Shown in pieces: positions 1 through 8,482 of a stretch of 64,000 bases of DNA; within the stretch, counting starts at the first letter, position 1; the number at the start of each line of letters is the position of its first letter. Below the pieces are notes generated by a model. The model made no database searches. It was not told the DNA's origin and saw only the letters and a program-made list of their open reading frames with translations. The position numbers and the translations under genes are program-made. Location of the stretch: contig JBFXAN010000007.1 in the NCBI GenBank assembly GCA_050184225.1, positions 1 through 64,000 on the forward strand. Reading direction: 5' to 3'. The stretch is from JBFXAN01 sp050184225 (GTDB taxonomy: Bacteria; Chloroflexota; Dehalococcoidia; CAUJGQ01).

Positions 1-942
1 ATCTTCCGGCGCCTGCTCGCGATGGTGCCGACGGTCTTTCTCGTCACCCTTGTCGTCTTTGTTCTCATCCGCATGGCGCCCGGCGATCCGGTGTTGAATG
101 AGTTTGGCCTCGAGGTCGAGGCGGAGACGATCGAAGCGCGGCGTGAGGAACTTGGCCTCAACCGGCCGATCGCTGTGCAATATCTAGACTGGGTCGGTCG
201 AGCGTTCCAAGGTGACTTTGGCCGGTCGATCAGAGCGCGGCGGCCGGTCGTCGATGAGATCAAGGAACGCCTTCCCGCCACATTGCAGCTCGCCGGTCTC
301 GCCTTCGTCGTCAGCGTTATCGTCTCCGTCCCGTTGGGAATGCTCACCGCCGTCTACCCGAAGACGCTCTTCGCCAAGCTCACCACCTTCTTTACCCTGT
401 CTTCCATCTCGATCCCCTCGTTCTTCGTCGGCACGATGTTGATCTACTTCTTCACGTACCAGTGGCGGATCTTCGAAACACCCCGATATGTGCCCTTTCG
501 CGACGATCCAATCAACAACCTGCGGAACCTGATCCTGCCGGTCCTGACGCTCTCGTACGGTCTGATCGCGATCTGGACCCGGTTTATTCGTTCCAGCGTG
601 ATCGAGTCGCTCGGCCAGGACTATATTCGAACGGCCCATGCAAAGGGTCTGACCCAGTGGAATGTCGTATTTCGACACGCGTTCCGCAACGCGATGATCC
701 CGGCGATCACCCTGATGAGCACGTCGCTCGCCTTCCTCGTGTCCGGCTCGTTCATCACGGAACGGATCTTCAACTGGCCTGGCCTCGGACGCCTTTCGGT
801 CACGGCGCTCCTCAATCGTGATTTTCCCGTCATCCAAGCGACGATCTTCGTGTCCGCAATCAGTCTTTGTGTTGCAAATCTGCTGGCCGACCTCTTGTAT
901 GCGGTCGCCGATCCGAGGATCAGCTATGTCCGTCGTCGATGA
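1..942 (+). CDS. ABC transporter permease, DppB/OppB type (5' end outside window)
   Basis: Inner-membrane permease of a peptide/nickel-type ABC importer. The reading frame is open from base 1 (IFRRLLAMVPTV), so the true start lies just upstream of the window. Hydrophobic segments alternate with short loops, and the cytoplasmic coupling loop around GQDYIRTAHAKGL is the EAA-type motif that contacts the ATPase. The length of about 313 residues is normal for the family. The next permease overlaps its end by 17 bp and a binding lipoprotein follows, so this is the distal part of an importer operon. The substrate cannot be told from sequence. Confidence 0.93.
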   Translation: MFRRLLAMVPTVFLVTLVVFVLIRMAPGDPVLNEFGLEVEAETIEARREELGLNRPIAVQYLDWVGRAFQGDFGRSIRARRPVVDEIKERLPATLQLAGLAFVVSVIVSVPLGMLTAVYPKTLFAKLTTFFTLSSISIPSFFVGTMLIYFFTYQWRIFETPRYVPFRDDPINNLRNLILPVLTLSYGLIAIWTRFIRSSVIESLGQDYIRTAHAKGLTQWNVVFRHAFRNAMIPAITLMSTSLAFLVSGSFITERIFNWPGLGRLSVTALLNRDFPVIQATIFVSAISLCVANLLADLLYAVADPRISYVRRR

Positions 943-1843
943 ACGCGCGGCCGCTGGGCCGGTTGCCGATCGGTACATGGAAGCACGGGACGAGCGCTCG
1001 CGCTGGCGGTCGCTCCTGAGCTTCCTCCGACGCAATCCCCGCATCACCTTCTTCTCCGGCCTGATGATCGTGATTTTCACGGCGACACTCGCGGCGCCGC
1101 TGATCGCGCCCTACGGCGAAAAGGAAGTCAACACCAGCGAACGCAACCAGTCACCGTCGGCGACGCACTGGCTCGGCACCGATCAGCTGGGCCGCGACAC
1201 ATTCAGCCGGCTGCTGTACGGCGGCCGTATTTCCCTGCCCCTCGGGTTGATGGCCGTGGCGTTGTCGGCAGTGTCCGGTATCACGATGGGAATCGTCGCC
1301 GGACACTTCGGCGGCGCTGCCGACCAGGTGACCGGCCGTTTGGTTGATGCGCAACTGGCGTTTCCGGAACTGATCCTCGCGCTGACGATCGTCGCGGTTT
1401 TCGGCCAGAGCATCTTCAACGTGATGGTCGTGGTGGGACTTTCCGGCTATCCCGCGTACTATCGCCTCGCCCGCGGGCAGGTGCTCCAGGCGCGGGAGTT
1501 CGAGTATGTCAAAGCGGCGCGCGCGCTTGGAGCCGGTGACGGACGGATCATGTCTCGTCACATCCTCCCCAACATCTTGAATCCGCTGATCATTCAAACC
1601 TCATTGGCTGCGGGAACGGCAGTGCTGCTCCAGGCATCGCTCGGCTTCTTCGGCCTTGGCCCGAAGGCGGGCACAGCCGATTGGGGTTCGATGTTCTTCG
1701 ATGGGCTGAATAACTTCCGAATCCAGCCATGGCTGGTCTTCGGCCCAGGAATCGCCGTGTTCATCTCCGTGTTGTCGTTCTTCATGATCGGCGATGCGTT
1801 GCGCGACGCGCTCGATCCGCACCTGCGTGGGAGGAAGGTCTAA
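926..1843 (+). CDS. ABC transporter permease, DppC/OppC type
   Basis: Second permease of the importer, 305 residues. The start chosen is the ATG at 926 (MSVVDERAAAG), which overlaps the end of the DppB-like gene. An N-terminal OppC-like segment precedes the first membrane helix (RNPRITFFSGLMIVIFTA). The HWLGTDQLGRDTFSRLLYG stretch is characteristic of DppC/OppC proteins, and the EAA loop reads REFEYVKAARALGAGDGRI. It would pair with the DppB-like subunit to form the membrane channel. No frameshift or missing motif was seen. Confidence 0.93.
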   Translation: MSVVDERAAAGPVADRYMEARDERSRWRSLLSFLRRNPRITFFSGLMIVIFTATLAAPLIAPYGEKEVNTSERNQSPSATHWLGTDQLGRDTFSRLLYGGRISLPLGLMAVALSAVSGITMGIVAGHFGGAADQVTGRLVDAQLAFPELILALTIVAVFGQSIFNVMVVVGLSGYPAYYRLARGQVLQAREFEYVKAARALGAGDGRIMSRHILPNILNPLIIQTSLAAGTAVLLQASLGFFGLGPKAGTADWGSMFFDGLNNFRIQPWLVFGPGIAVFISVLSFFMIGDALRDALDPHLRGRKV

Positions 1844-1910
1844 CCTGAGGGGAATCCCGGCGGACCGACGTGCGGCCGCCGTCGATTGAAAAGAGCAGAG
1901 GAGGGAAAGC

Positions 1911-3542
1911 ATGCTCGACCAACGGAAGTGGCTCATCGCGATCGTTCTGGCGATGGCCGCGATCGTCGCTGCCTGCGGCGGCGGTGACGACGATGAAGAC
2001 ACCGCCGGGACACAGGCGACACCTGGGGCCAGCGGTCAGGCCGCGGCGACCCAGACGTCCAACATCAAGCGTGGGGGAACGCTTGTCGCCGCGCTCGGCA
2101 ACAACCCGAAGACCTTTGACCCGATGCTCAGCAATGACGTTGCCAGCAGCGCCGTCCAGGTCAGCATCATCGAAGGGCTCTACAAGTACGACAAAGATTT
2201 CAAGCCGGTGCCGTGGCTGGCCGAGAAGGTCGATATCTCGCCCGACAACATGGAATACACCTTCCATATGCGCCAGGGTGTGATGTTCCATGACGGCACC
2301 GAGATGGATGCCGAAGCGGTGAAGTTCAGCATGGAGCGGGTCAAGAACAACCCCGCCTCCGTGCGTAACGCCGATGCGAAGACGATCACCGAGATCGCGG
2401 TGCTCGACAAGTACACCGTGAAGGTGTCGCTCAGCGAGCCGTTCGCGCCGTTCCCGTCTCGCCTGACCGGCGGACTCGGCGCCGTCGTGTCACCCAAGGC
2501 CGTGCAGGAAATGGGCGACGAGAAGTTCGGCCTGAGCCCCGTCGGCACCGGACCCTTCAAGTTCGACAACTGGCAGAACGACGTGTCGGTGCAGGTCGAG
2601 AAGTTCGACAACTATTGGAAGGACGGCGCCGACGGCAAGAAGCTGCCCTATCTCGACGGTGTCGAGTGGCGCATCATCACCGAACCAGCGGGACGGCTGA
2701 CGGCGATCCAAGCCGGCGACGTCGACATCTTCGCCGACAATACCCGGCCCCGCGACGCCGACCTGTCGACGATCAAAGCCGACTCAAACCTGAAGCTCGA
2801 CATCGGCCCGGGGTTGGGGTGGTCCGGTCTCTGGCTGACGATCAACAAGCCGCCGTTCGACAACAAGGCGCTGCGTCAGGCCGTCGCCTATGCGATCGAC
2901 CGGCAGGAGATCAACACCGCGATCTACGAGGGCCAGCGCACGATCGCCAACGGCCCGATTCCGGTGCCGCTCTCGTGGGCGGTCGATCCGAATTTCAAGT
3001 TCTACCCGGAAAAGGCTGACCTGGCCAAGGCGAAGGAAAAGCTGGCCGAGGGCGGCAAGCCGAATGGCTTCGAGTTCGAGTACTGGATCTCAGCCGGCGA
3101 CCAGCTTGGTCAGTCACTCGCCGAACTGATTCAGTCTCAGCTCGCCAAGGTCGGCATCACGATGAACGTTCAAGCGGCCGACTTCAACGGAGTCGTCATC
3201 CCGAAGCTGATGAAGCAGGAGTCCAACGCCTATCAGCTCGGTCTGACCGGCGGTGTCGATCCCGATCAGCACGTCGGCAACGCCTTCGCCACCGGCGCCG
3301 GCTTCAACTTCTTCCCCTACAGCGTCCCCCGTGTGGACGAACTGGTGAAGCAGGGCAAGGCTGTCAGCGACATCGAGCAGCGGGCGACGGTCTATAAGGA
3401 ACTTGCAAAGATCATCGTCGAGGACGCCCCGTATATCTGGCACACCTACTCGAACGACTATGTGGTCGCCAACAAGAAGGTGCAGGGAACCTATCTCGGC
3501 CAGAAAGCCACCGCCGGCTATTCCGAGTTCTGGATTCAGTAG
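1911..3542 (+). CDS. peptide/nickel-type extracellular substrate-binding lipoprotein
   Basis: Solute-binding protein family 5, 543 residues, the expected size. The N-terminus is a lipoprotein signal (basic start, hydrophobic run, lipobox IVAAC), followed by an acidic, Thr/Ala-rich linker that tethers it to the membrane. The mature part starts at RGGTLVAALGNNPKTFDP and contains the family signature YTFHMRQGVMFHDGTEMDAEAVKFS. A good ribosome site (GAGGAGGG) precedes the ATG. It is the last gene of the importer operon and delivers substrate to the two permeases upstream. The ligand is unknown. Confidence 0.93.
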   Translation: MLDQRKWLIAIVLAMAAIVAACGGGDDDEDTAGTQATPGASGQAAATQTSNIKRGGTLVAALGNNPKTFDPMLSNDVASSAVQVSIIEGLYKYDKDFKPVPWLAEKVDISPDNMEYTFHMRQGVMFHDGTEMDAEAVKFSMERVKNNPASVRNADAKTITEIAVLDKYTVKVSLSEPFAPFPSRLTGGLGAVVSPKAVQEMGDEKFGLSPVGTGPFKFDNWQNDVSVQVEKFDNYWKDGADGKKLPYLDGVEWRIITEPAGRLTAIQAGDVDIFADNTRPRDADLSTIKADSNLKLDIGPGLGWSGLWLTINKPPFDNKALRQAVAYAIDRQEINTAIYEGQRTIANGPIPVPLSWAVDPNFKFYPEKADLAKAKEKLAEGGKPNGFEFEYWISAGDQLGQSLAELIQSQLAKVGITMNVQAADFNGVVIPKLMKQESNAYQLGLTGGVDPDQHVGNAFATGAGFNFFPYSVPRVDELVKQGKAVSDIEQRATVYKELAKIIVEDAPYIWHTYSNDYVVANKKVQGTYLGQKATAGYSEFWIQ

Positions 3543-3570
3543 GGCGGACTCGATTCACGTGTGATGTCGC

Positions 3571-3598
3571 GGCGCTCGATCGCAACCGATCGGGCGCC
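3571..3598 (+). terminator. hairpin after importer operon
   Basis: A strong GC-rich stem-loop (stem GGCGC-CGATCG pairing with CGATCG-GCGCC) lies about 30 bp after the stop codon of the binding protein. It has no T-tract, so it may protect the mRNA end or act as a weak terminator. Confidence 0.45.
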
Positions 3599-3719
3599 GC
3601 GGCGCCGGTGGGCACGACAGCCCGGTTCCGCACCTTGATCGGACCGGAGCCGGGTGAGGCGGCGCACACACTCAGCGTTGACGGTCTTCCGACGCGCCTG
3701 ATACCCTGGATGAGGTCAT

Positions 3720-3793
3720 TGGGGACTCGTCTAATGGTAGGACAGCGGATTCTGGATCCGTATGTGGGGGTTCGAATCCTCCGTCCCCAGCCA
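3720..3793 (+). tRNA. tRNA-Gln (CTG)
   Basis: Cloverleaf can be drawn by eye: acceptor TGGGGAC pairs with GTCCCCA, the anticodon loop is TTCTGGA with anticodon CTG, the T-loop reads GGTTCGAATCC, and a CCA end is encoded. It is followed 11 bp later by tRNA-Glu, probably in one transcript. Confidence 0.95.
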
Positions 3794-3804
3794 GATTCCC
3801 ACAC

Positions 3805-3881
3805 GGCGCATTCGTCTAGCGGCCTAGGACACCGCCCTCTCAAGGCGGAGATCACGGGTTCGAATCCCGTATGCGCTACCA
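3805..3881 (+). tRNA. tRNA-Glu (CTC)
   Basis: Acceptor GGCGCAT pairs with ATGCGCT (one G-U pair). The anticodon loop CTCTCAA carries CTC, the T-arm reads CGGGTTCGAATCCCG, and CCA is encoded. Together with tRNA-Gln just upstream it forms a small tRNA cluster. Confidence 0.95.
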
Positions 3882-3887
3882 TGCACT

Positions 3888-3918
3888 GCCCCCGGCGATC
3901 AGGCTCGGGGGCTTCATT
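3888..3918 (+). terminator. rho-independent terminator of the tRNA cluster
   Basis: Perfect 7-bp GCCCCCG/CGGGGGC stem with an 11-nt loop and a short T-rich tail (TTCATT) directly after tRNA-Glu. Confidence 0.6.
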
Positions 3919-3991
3919 GTGGGGATGGTCCACGTATCAGGCGGCCGCCTTCGCTCCCACACGTTGAACGTGAACCCGACGGAAACGACCC

Positions 3992-4222
3992 ATGGACGAG
4001 CAATCGAAGCAAGCCTATCGTGCGGCGTTTGACGCATGGATGACGCAACTCGATCGCGTCCACACCGTGCTTCTGGACGGCGAACCGATGGACCCGATGC
4101 ATCGGGTTGCCCTGCTCCGGCGCGAGAGCCAGCTCAAGGCCCGCTACGACGAGGCGCGGGATCGGTTGCTTGGCATTCCCGCCGATGATGGCGCCGGAAG
4201 CGCCTTTCCGCCGGAAACCTGA
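3992..4222 (+). CDS. small hypothetical protein
   Basis: A 76-residue soluble, charged, mostly helical protein (MDEQSKQAYRAAFDAWMTQ) with no signal peptide or membrane helix. Family not recognised. It sits between the tRNA pair and another unknown gene, in the same direction. Codon use matches the surrounding chromosome and the start follows a plausible purine-rich site. Confidence 0.6.
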   Translation: MDEQSKQAYRAAFDAWMTQLDRVHTVLLDGEPMDPMHRVALLRRESQLKARYDEARDRLLGIPADDGAGSAFPPET

Positions 4223-4268
4223 GCCGCGGGCGGAGCCGCGCTGTTTCCCTGGCACAGGCGCCGGTACA

Positions 4269-4778
4269 ATGAGGACAATCACACTGTTCCCCCGCGGACC
4301 GGGGGCGGCGGAGGCCGGGATGGCCGGCGACGACCTCGGCTTCGAGATCGATCCGATTCTGAACGCGATTGACACGGCAGACGTGCTGATCGTGCGTTTT
4401 CCGTTTTTCGAGAAGCGGTTGCTGGTCGATGCCCGCACCGACGACGGCGATCCACCCGTCATTACCCTCGTTCCGCAGGCATCCGGCATTGAGGAGCGGT
4501 TTCGCAGCGTCAAACAGGCGCGGCCCCGACTGCCGGTTCCGGACCGTATCCTCTCCTTCCATTGGCCGCGCCACGTCGAGGTGCTGGCGGCGGCGGGCGT
4601 CTGGCAGCGGATCGTGCAGCGCCTGGTTGCCTCCGGCCACGCCGAGCTTGGGCGCCGATGTGACGCCGCCTGGCAGGAAATGAAGCGGGAAGAGGCGTGG
4701 GAGATTCAGCGCGCGATTCGCGGCCACGAACGCTACGAAACGATCTGGGAGCGATCGGCCGGCACCACCGGCGCCTAG
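4269..4778 (+). CDS. hypothetical protein
   Basis: 169 residues from the ATG at 4269 (MRTITLFPRG); the ATG at 4321 (MAGDD) is an alternative. The core ADVLIVRFPFFEKRLLVDARTD and a C-terminal amphipathic helical region rich in Arg/Glu suggest a small soluble protein. No catalytic motif seen. It ends 19 bp before the threonine aldolase gene and probably shares a transcript with it. Function unknown. Confidence 0.65.
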   Translation: MRTITLFPRGPGAAEAGMAGDDLGFEIDPILNAIDTADVLIVRFPFFEKRLLVDARTDDGDPPVITLVPQASGIEERFRSVKQARPRLPVPDRILSFHWPRHVEVLAAAGVWQRIVQRLVASGHAELGRRCDAAWQEMKREEAWEIQRAIRGHERYETIWERSAGTTGA

Positions 4779-4797
4779 CCAATCCGGAGGCGGCACC

Positions 4798-5841
4798 ATG
4801 GAGATCATCGATCTGCGCAGCGATACCGTCACCCAACCGACGCCGGACATGCGCCGGGCGATGGCCAACGCCGAGGTCGGCGACGATGTCTTCGGCGACG
4901 ATCCCACGGTCAACGAGCTCGAGCGCCGCGCCGCCGAACTGATGGGCAAAGAGGCCGCCGTGCTGGTCGCCAGCGGCACGATGGGAAACATCAGCGCGCT
5001 CCTCAGCCACACCCAGCGCGGGGACGAGGTGATCGTCGGCTCTGAGGCACACATCCTGCTGGCCGAGGTGGGCGGGACCGGCGCGCTCGCCGGCGCGGTG
5101 CTGCGACCACTCGCCAACGATGCGCGCGGGCGGCTCGATCCCCTCTCTGTGGCGAGCACGATCCGGCCCCCAAACGTCCACTTCCCCCGGACTGCCCTCG
5201 TCTGCCTGGAGAATACGCACAACCGTTGCGGGGGCGCGGTATTAACCGTGGAGGACACCGCCGCCGTTGCCGAGGTCGCGCATCAGCAGGGCGCGGCAGT
5301 GCATCTCGACGGCGCCCGTATCTTCAACGCCGCTGTCGCGCTCCGCATCCCGGCGCGTGACCTGACCGCGCCCGCCGACAGTGTCACCTTCTGTCTCTCG
5401 AAGGGGCTGTCGGCGCCGGTCGGCTCGTTGCTCTGTGGCAGCCAGGCGTTCATCGATCGCGCCCGCCGCAATCGGAAGATGCTCGGCGGCGGCATGCGCC
5501 AGGCGGGCATCCTCGCGGCGGCGGGACTGGTCGCGCTGGACTCGATGATCGACCGCCTTGCCGAGGATCATGATCATGCCGCGCTCCTTGCGCGCGGCCT
5601 CGCCGAGTTGCCCGGCATTGATATCGATCCGGACGGAGTCCAGACAAACCTGGTGTTCTTCCGGCTGGTCGACGAACCGGCGGCAACGTTTAGTCAGCGG
5701 CTCAAGGAGGCCGGCATCCTCGCCGGTGCGTCTGGTCCGCGGAGCATTCGCATGGTCACCCACTACGGCATCGAGCGTCGCCACATCGACGAGACGCTCG
5801 CACGCATGTCCCGCGTCACGAGAGCAGCGATCACGGTATGA
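4798..5841 (+). CDS. ltaE: low-specificity L-threonine aldolase
   Basis: PLP-dependent fold-type I enzyme that cleaves L-threonine or allo-threonine to glycine and acetaldehyde. The N-terminus IDLRSDTVTQPTPDMRRAM is diagnostic of the family, as is GDDVFGDDPTVNELE. The PLP lysine lies in FCLSKGLSAPVG. The length (347 residues) is typical. A clear ribosome site (CCGGAGG) precedes the ATG. The last bases overlap the start of the next lipoprotein gene (ATGA), indicating a shared transcript. Confidence 0.93.
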   Translation: MEIIDLRSDTVTQPTPDMRRAMANAEVGDDVFGDDPTVNELERRAAELMGKEAAVLVASGTMGNISALLSHTQRGDEVIVGSEAHILLAEVGGTGALAGAVLRPLANDARGRLDPLSVASTIRPPNVHFPRTALVCLENTHNRCGGAVLTVEDTAAVAEVAHQQGAAVHLDGARIFNAAVALRIPARDLTAPADSVTFCLSKGLSAPVGSLLCGSQAFIDRARRNRKMLGGGMRQAGILAAAGLVALDSMIDRLAEDHDHAALLARGLAELPGIDIDPDGVQTNLVFFRLVDEPAATFSQRLKEAGILAGASGPRSIRMVTHYGIERRHIDETLARMSRVTRAAITV

Positions 5842-6557
5842 AGCGACTCCTCATCATCTGCGCCGCCGTATCGTTCTTTCTTGCCGGCTGCGGCAGTACC
5901 GTCACCACCCAGGTCATTCCCGTTCAGACGCCCCTTCCCGAACAGGAGGAGGCTGTCTATCGGGTTGAAGACAGTTCCGGCAATCAGATCGGACGCGCGA
6001 TCTTCACGATCGCGGCCGACGGGTCCGATCTGCGGCTGACCCAGGACTATGACTTCGGCGAGGGCCAGATCGACCGCAGCAGCGTCGTCGTCGATCGGGC
6101 GAGCATGCGGCCGCGGTCGTCGGAACGGATGGTGGTTGACGAAACCCTGAACTACCGCACTGAGGCCGACTACAACGAGGACTCGGTCAGGGTCACCTTC
6201 GAGGGTGAGCAGGGCGAGCGACAGCGTGATGCCGACATCTCTGAAACAGCCTACGACAACCTCGAGTCGCTCTTTCTCTGGCGAACGATCGCCATGGGTG
6301 CGGGCGAAACGATCAGCTACGTCAACGTCGTCGTCGACCCCAAGCGCGGCACGATCAACCGGGCGCTCGGCACAATCGAGGTGTCCGGCCGCGAGCACGT
6401 GGAACTACCCTCGGGCACAGTCGAGGCGTGGCGGGTCGACTTCCGCTCGGCCGGCGTCACCAATCACGCGTGGTACTCGGTTGATGGCGATCACCAACTC
6501 GTCAAGTACGACATTCAGCGTGGCCCAACGCTGGTCTTGGAACAGATATCGCCGTAA
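5838..6557 (+). CDS. lipoprotein of unknown function
   Basis: 239 residues. The N-terminus MKRLLIICAAVSFFLAGC is a lipoprotein signal with lipobox LAGC. The remainder is beta-rich with repeated statements of sugar- or lipid-free extracellular type (VYRVEDSSGNQIGRAIFTI, then paired strands), resembling DUF3108-like periplasmic beta-sheet proteins in general look. That resemblance is weak. It is translationally coupled to ltaE through an ATGA overlap. It is the last chromosomal gene before the mobile element. Confidence 0.75.
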   Translation: MKRLLIICAAVSFFLAGCGSTVTTQVIPVQTPLPEQEEAVYRVEDSSGNQIGRAIFTIAADGSDLRLTQDYDFGEGQIDRSSVVVDRASMRPRSSERMVVDETLNYRTEADYNEDSVRVTFEGEQGERQRDADISETAYDNLESLFLWRTIAMGAGETISYVNVVVDPKRGTINRALGTIEVSGREHVELPSGTVEAWRVDFRSAGVTNHAWYSVDGDHQLVKYDIQRGPTLVLEQISP

Positions 6558-6597
6558 TTGCCAATCGACCCGCCGATACGGTGTAATAGAAGGGCCA

Positions 6598-6634
6598 GCG
6601 GGGGTAGCTCAGTGGTAGAGCTCCTGCCTTCCAA
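6598..6634 (+). repeat. attL: 5' half of tRNA-Gly, 37-bp direct repeat copy 1
   Basis: Acceptor 5' strand, D-arm and the anticodon arm up to CTTCCAA are present. The sequence then leaves the tRNA (CTAGCAGC...) and no 3' half follows. The identical 37 bp recur at 57596-57632 within the complete tRNA. This is the truncated attachment-site copy left of the element, so the original tRNA promoter upstream now drives a non-functional half gene. Confidence 0.88.
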
Positions 6635-6680
6635 CTAGCAGCAACGGCCCGAACTTAGCAGTCACACGGGTAGAGATTCA

Positions 6681-6706
6681 AAACCGTTCCCTCGGGAGCG
6701 GTTTTT
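6681..6706 (+). terminator. rho-independent terminator next to attL
   Basis: Stem AAACCGTTCCC with GGGAGCGGTTT (one G-U pair), a 2-nt loop and a TTTTT run. It would stop transcripts coming from the truncated tRNA before the integrase gene. Confidence 0.75.
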
Positions 6707-6743
6707 CTGTTGCCCGACTCCCTGCCTTCCATCACGGTGTCCA

Positions 6744-6764
6744 CACGTGATCGTCACGTGATCG
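6744..6764 (+). repeat. two 10-bp direct repeats upstream of integrase
   Basis: CACGTGATCG occurs at 6744-6753 and 6755-6764, 11 bp apart, one helical turn. Placed between attL and the integrase, they could be arm-type recombinase sites or an operator for the integrase promoter. Confidence 0.4.
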
Positions 6765-6804
6765 CTACGGGTGGGTTGGAAAACGCTGCCGGAGGAGATT
6801 CCCT

Positions 6805-7854
6805 ATGAGCATGCAGGATCAACACAACGGCGTCGAGCGCGAGCACATCGGCCTGCCACTGAAGGGCTATCTACGCCTGTATGACGCCCAACTGCGCGCC
6901 GAACGCAAGGCCGCCAAGACGATCCAGGTGTACGGCTACGTCCTGGGCAAGTTCGAGCAGTGGCTTGCGACAGAGCATGGCCGACCTCCGACGCTGGCTG
7001 ACTTTCGGGCTGACCAGGCCCGGTTCTTCATGGTTGCCGTCCAGGAGAAGCCGAAGTGGGAGGGACACCCGACGCTCGCCGGTGTCACACCCGATGGTAT
7101 CGCTGGGGCCACGCTCCATCTCTATGTGCGCACGCTCAAGACGTTCGGCGCGTGGCTCGCTCGCGAAGGCTGCCTACCGGCAAATCCGGTAGAGATGCTG
7201 CGGCTGCCGCAGGTCGAGCAGAAGCAGCTTGTGCCGCTGACCGAGGAGGAGGAGCGCCGCCTGCTCGGCGCATACGATGACAATCAGCCGGTGGATTGCC
7301 GGGTCAAGGCGATCTTCCTGCTGATGCTTGATACCGGGCTGCGACGCGCCGAGGTCATCACGCTCAAGGACCGGAACGTCGACCTGGACAATGGCTTCCT
7401 CCTCGTCATGGGCAAGGGACGCAAGGAGCGGTCGGTACCATTCGGCTTTACGACCGAGAAAGTGCTGCGCAAGTACGCGACCTTCTTCCGCCCGGACCCG
7501 GCCGATCCGACTGTCGATGAGTTCTTCCTCTCTCCCGATGGCTATCCTCTCACCAGCAATGCCATTGTGATGATCTTCGCGCGGGCGCGGAAGCGCACAG
7601 GGATCGCCCGGCTCCACCCGCATCTTCTGCGGCATACCTACGGCATCCGTGCTCAGGAGAGCGATATGCCCACAATCACGCTCCAGCACTATATGGGGCA
7701 CTCCTCGTCAAAGGTGACGGAACGCTATGTGCACGCAGCGCAGAGCGAAAAGCTCAAACGAGCACGCGGGTATTCGCCGATTGATCAGCTTGGGCTCCGC
7801 GTAAAGAGTGTCGTGAGGGGAGGCAATGGGAGACCGGGTCGCGGTCGTAGGTAG
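6805..7854 (+). CDS. tyrosine recombinase/integrase (site-specific)
   Basis: 349 residues, full length for a phage/ICE integrase. An N-terminal SAM-like core-binding domain (about residues 15-135) precedes the catalytic domain. Catalytic residues are visible: R180 in TGLRRAEV, H273 and R276 in HPHLLRH, GHSS and the nucleophile Y308 in TERYVH. A strong ribosome site (GGAGGAG) precedes the ATG. It lies just inside attL with all catalytic residues intact, so it is the likely integrase for the 51-kb element at tRNA-Gly. Confidence 0.95.
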   Translation: MSMQDQHNGVEREHIGLPLKGYLRLYDAQLRAERKAAKTIQVYGYVLGKFEQWLATEHGRPPTLADFRADQARFFMVAVQEKPKWEGHPTLAGVTPDGIAGATLHLYVRTLKTFGAWLAREGCLPANPVEMLRLPQVEQKQLVPLTEEEERRLLGAYDDNQPVDCRVKAIFLLMLDTGLRRAEVITLKDRNVDLDNGFLLVMGKGRKERSVPFGFTTEKVLRKYATFFRPDPADPTVDEFFLSPDGYPLTSNAIVMIFARARKRTGIARLHPHLLRHTYGIRAQESDMPTITLQHYMGHSSSKVTERYVHAAQSEKLKRARGYSPIDQLGLRVKSVVRGGNGRPGRGRR

Positions 7855-7994
7855 CCGTCCGAGACGAAGCCAAAAGTCGAGACGGCTGGAAAGGATGTGA
7901 TCGGCCATGCTATCCGCCTCCTGCCTACGACCGAACAGCGGCATTGTGCGGCGCACGGAATCAATAACAGAGCAATGCCCATTGCACGTAACAG

Positions 7995-8000
7995 TATAAT
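7995..8000 (+). promoter_or_regulatory. -10 element (TATAAT), probable leaderless start
   Basis: Consensus TATAAT followed 7 bp later by the ATG of the next gene, which has no ribosome site. Transcription would begin at or beside the start codon. Confidence 0.5.
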
Positions 8001-8007
8001 GACACTA

Positions 8008-8472
8008 ATGTCCATTGCGAAGGAGTTGCTGCCCTCTGTGCTTCCGATATCTCCGGTCGACGGTGCCGTGGTGCGCGTCGTGCATTACTACAACCTCGTA
8101 AGCATCGCCCAGGTCTGCAAGCTTCTCTCTGTCTTCCCCGGCTCTCTGGCCTATGCCCAGAAGCGGCTCAAACGGCTCACCGATCTGGGCTACCTGCAGG
8201 CGATCTACCTGCCGAAGACCACGCAGGCCGGCTATCTGGCGTGCGCGACCCCTGGAGAGAGGAGCCTGCCGATACAACTGATCAAACGAACGGACTCTTG
8301 GTGGAGGTGGGGAAGAATCGGACTCCCCTCTCACCCAGGTTCCAAGTCGCCGATTGCCCCCGCGTTTGCCGTCGAAATTGAAGCCGATTCGACTGCACTT
8401 GACTCCATCCGCAGGACCAAACCTGCTCGCACGCCGTGGTCCATCGCGGCGCCATCTGATCTGCTAAAATAG
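8008..8472 (+). CDS. truncated replication-relaxation family protein
   Basis: 154 residues. Residues 12-80 form a winged-helix region similar to the N-terminus of the protein at 54054-54962: VCKLLSVFPGSLAYAQKRL here against VCQLFYAYPGSLTWAQTKL there, then GYLQAIYLPK against GYLERIYLPR. The nuclease-like C-terminal half of the longer protein is absent, and the last 70 residues resemble nothing in it. This may be a small regulator derived by duplication, or a degenerate copy. The ATG at 7999 is an alternative start. Confidence 0.65.
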   Translation: MSIAKELLPSVLPISPVDGAVVRVVHYYNLVSIAQVCKLLSVFPGSLAYAQKRLKRLTDLGYLQAIYLPKTTQAGYLACATPGERSLPIQLIKRTDSWWRWGRIGLPSHPGSKSPIAPAFAVEIEADSTALDSIRRTKPARTPWSIAAPSDLLK

Positions 8473-8482
8473 GTAATCAATT

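Noticed and set aside
3412..3933. Minus-strand 173-residue open frame
   Set aside because: It runs through two tRNA genes and the end of the binding-protein gene; no start signal or motif.
6598..6720. Half tRNA-Gly as an intron-containing tRNA
   Set aside because: No 3' half (CCCCCGC with T-arm) follows within a plausible intron length, while the complete gene lies at 57596 with an exact repeat of the first half.
8008..8472. Complete replication-relaxation protein
   Set aside because: Only the N-terminal winged helix is similar; the C-terminal domain is missing.
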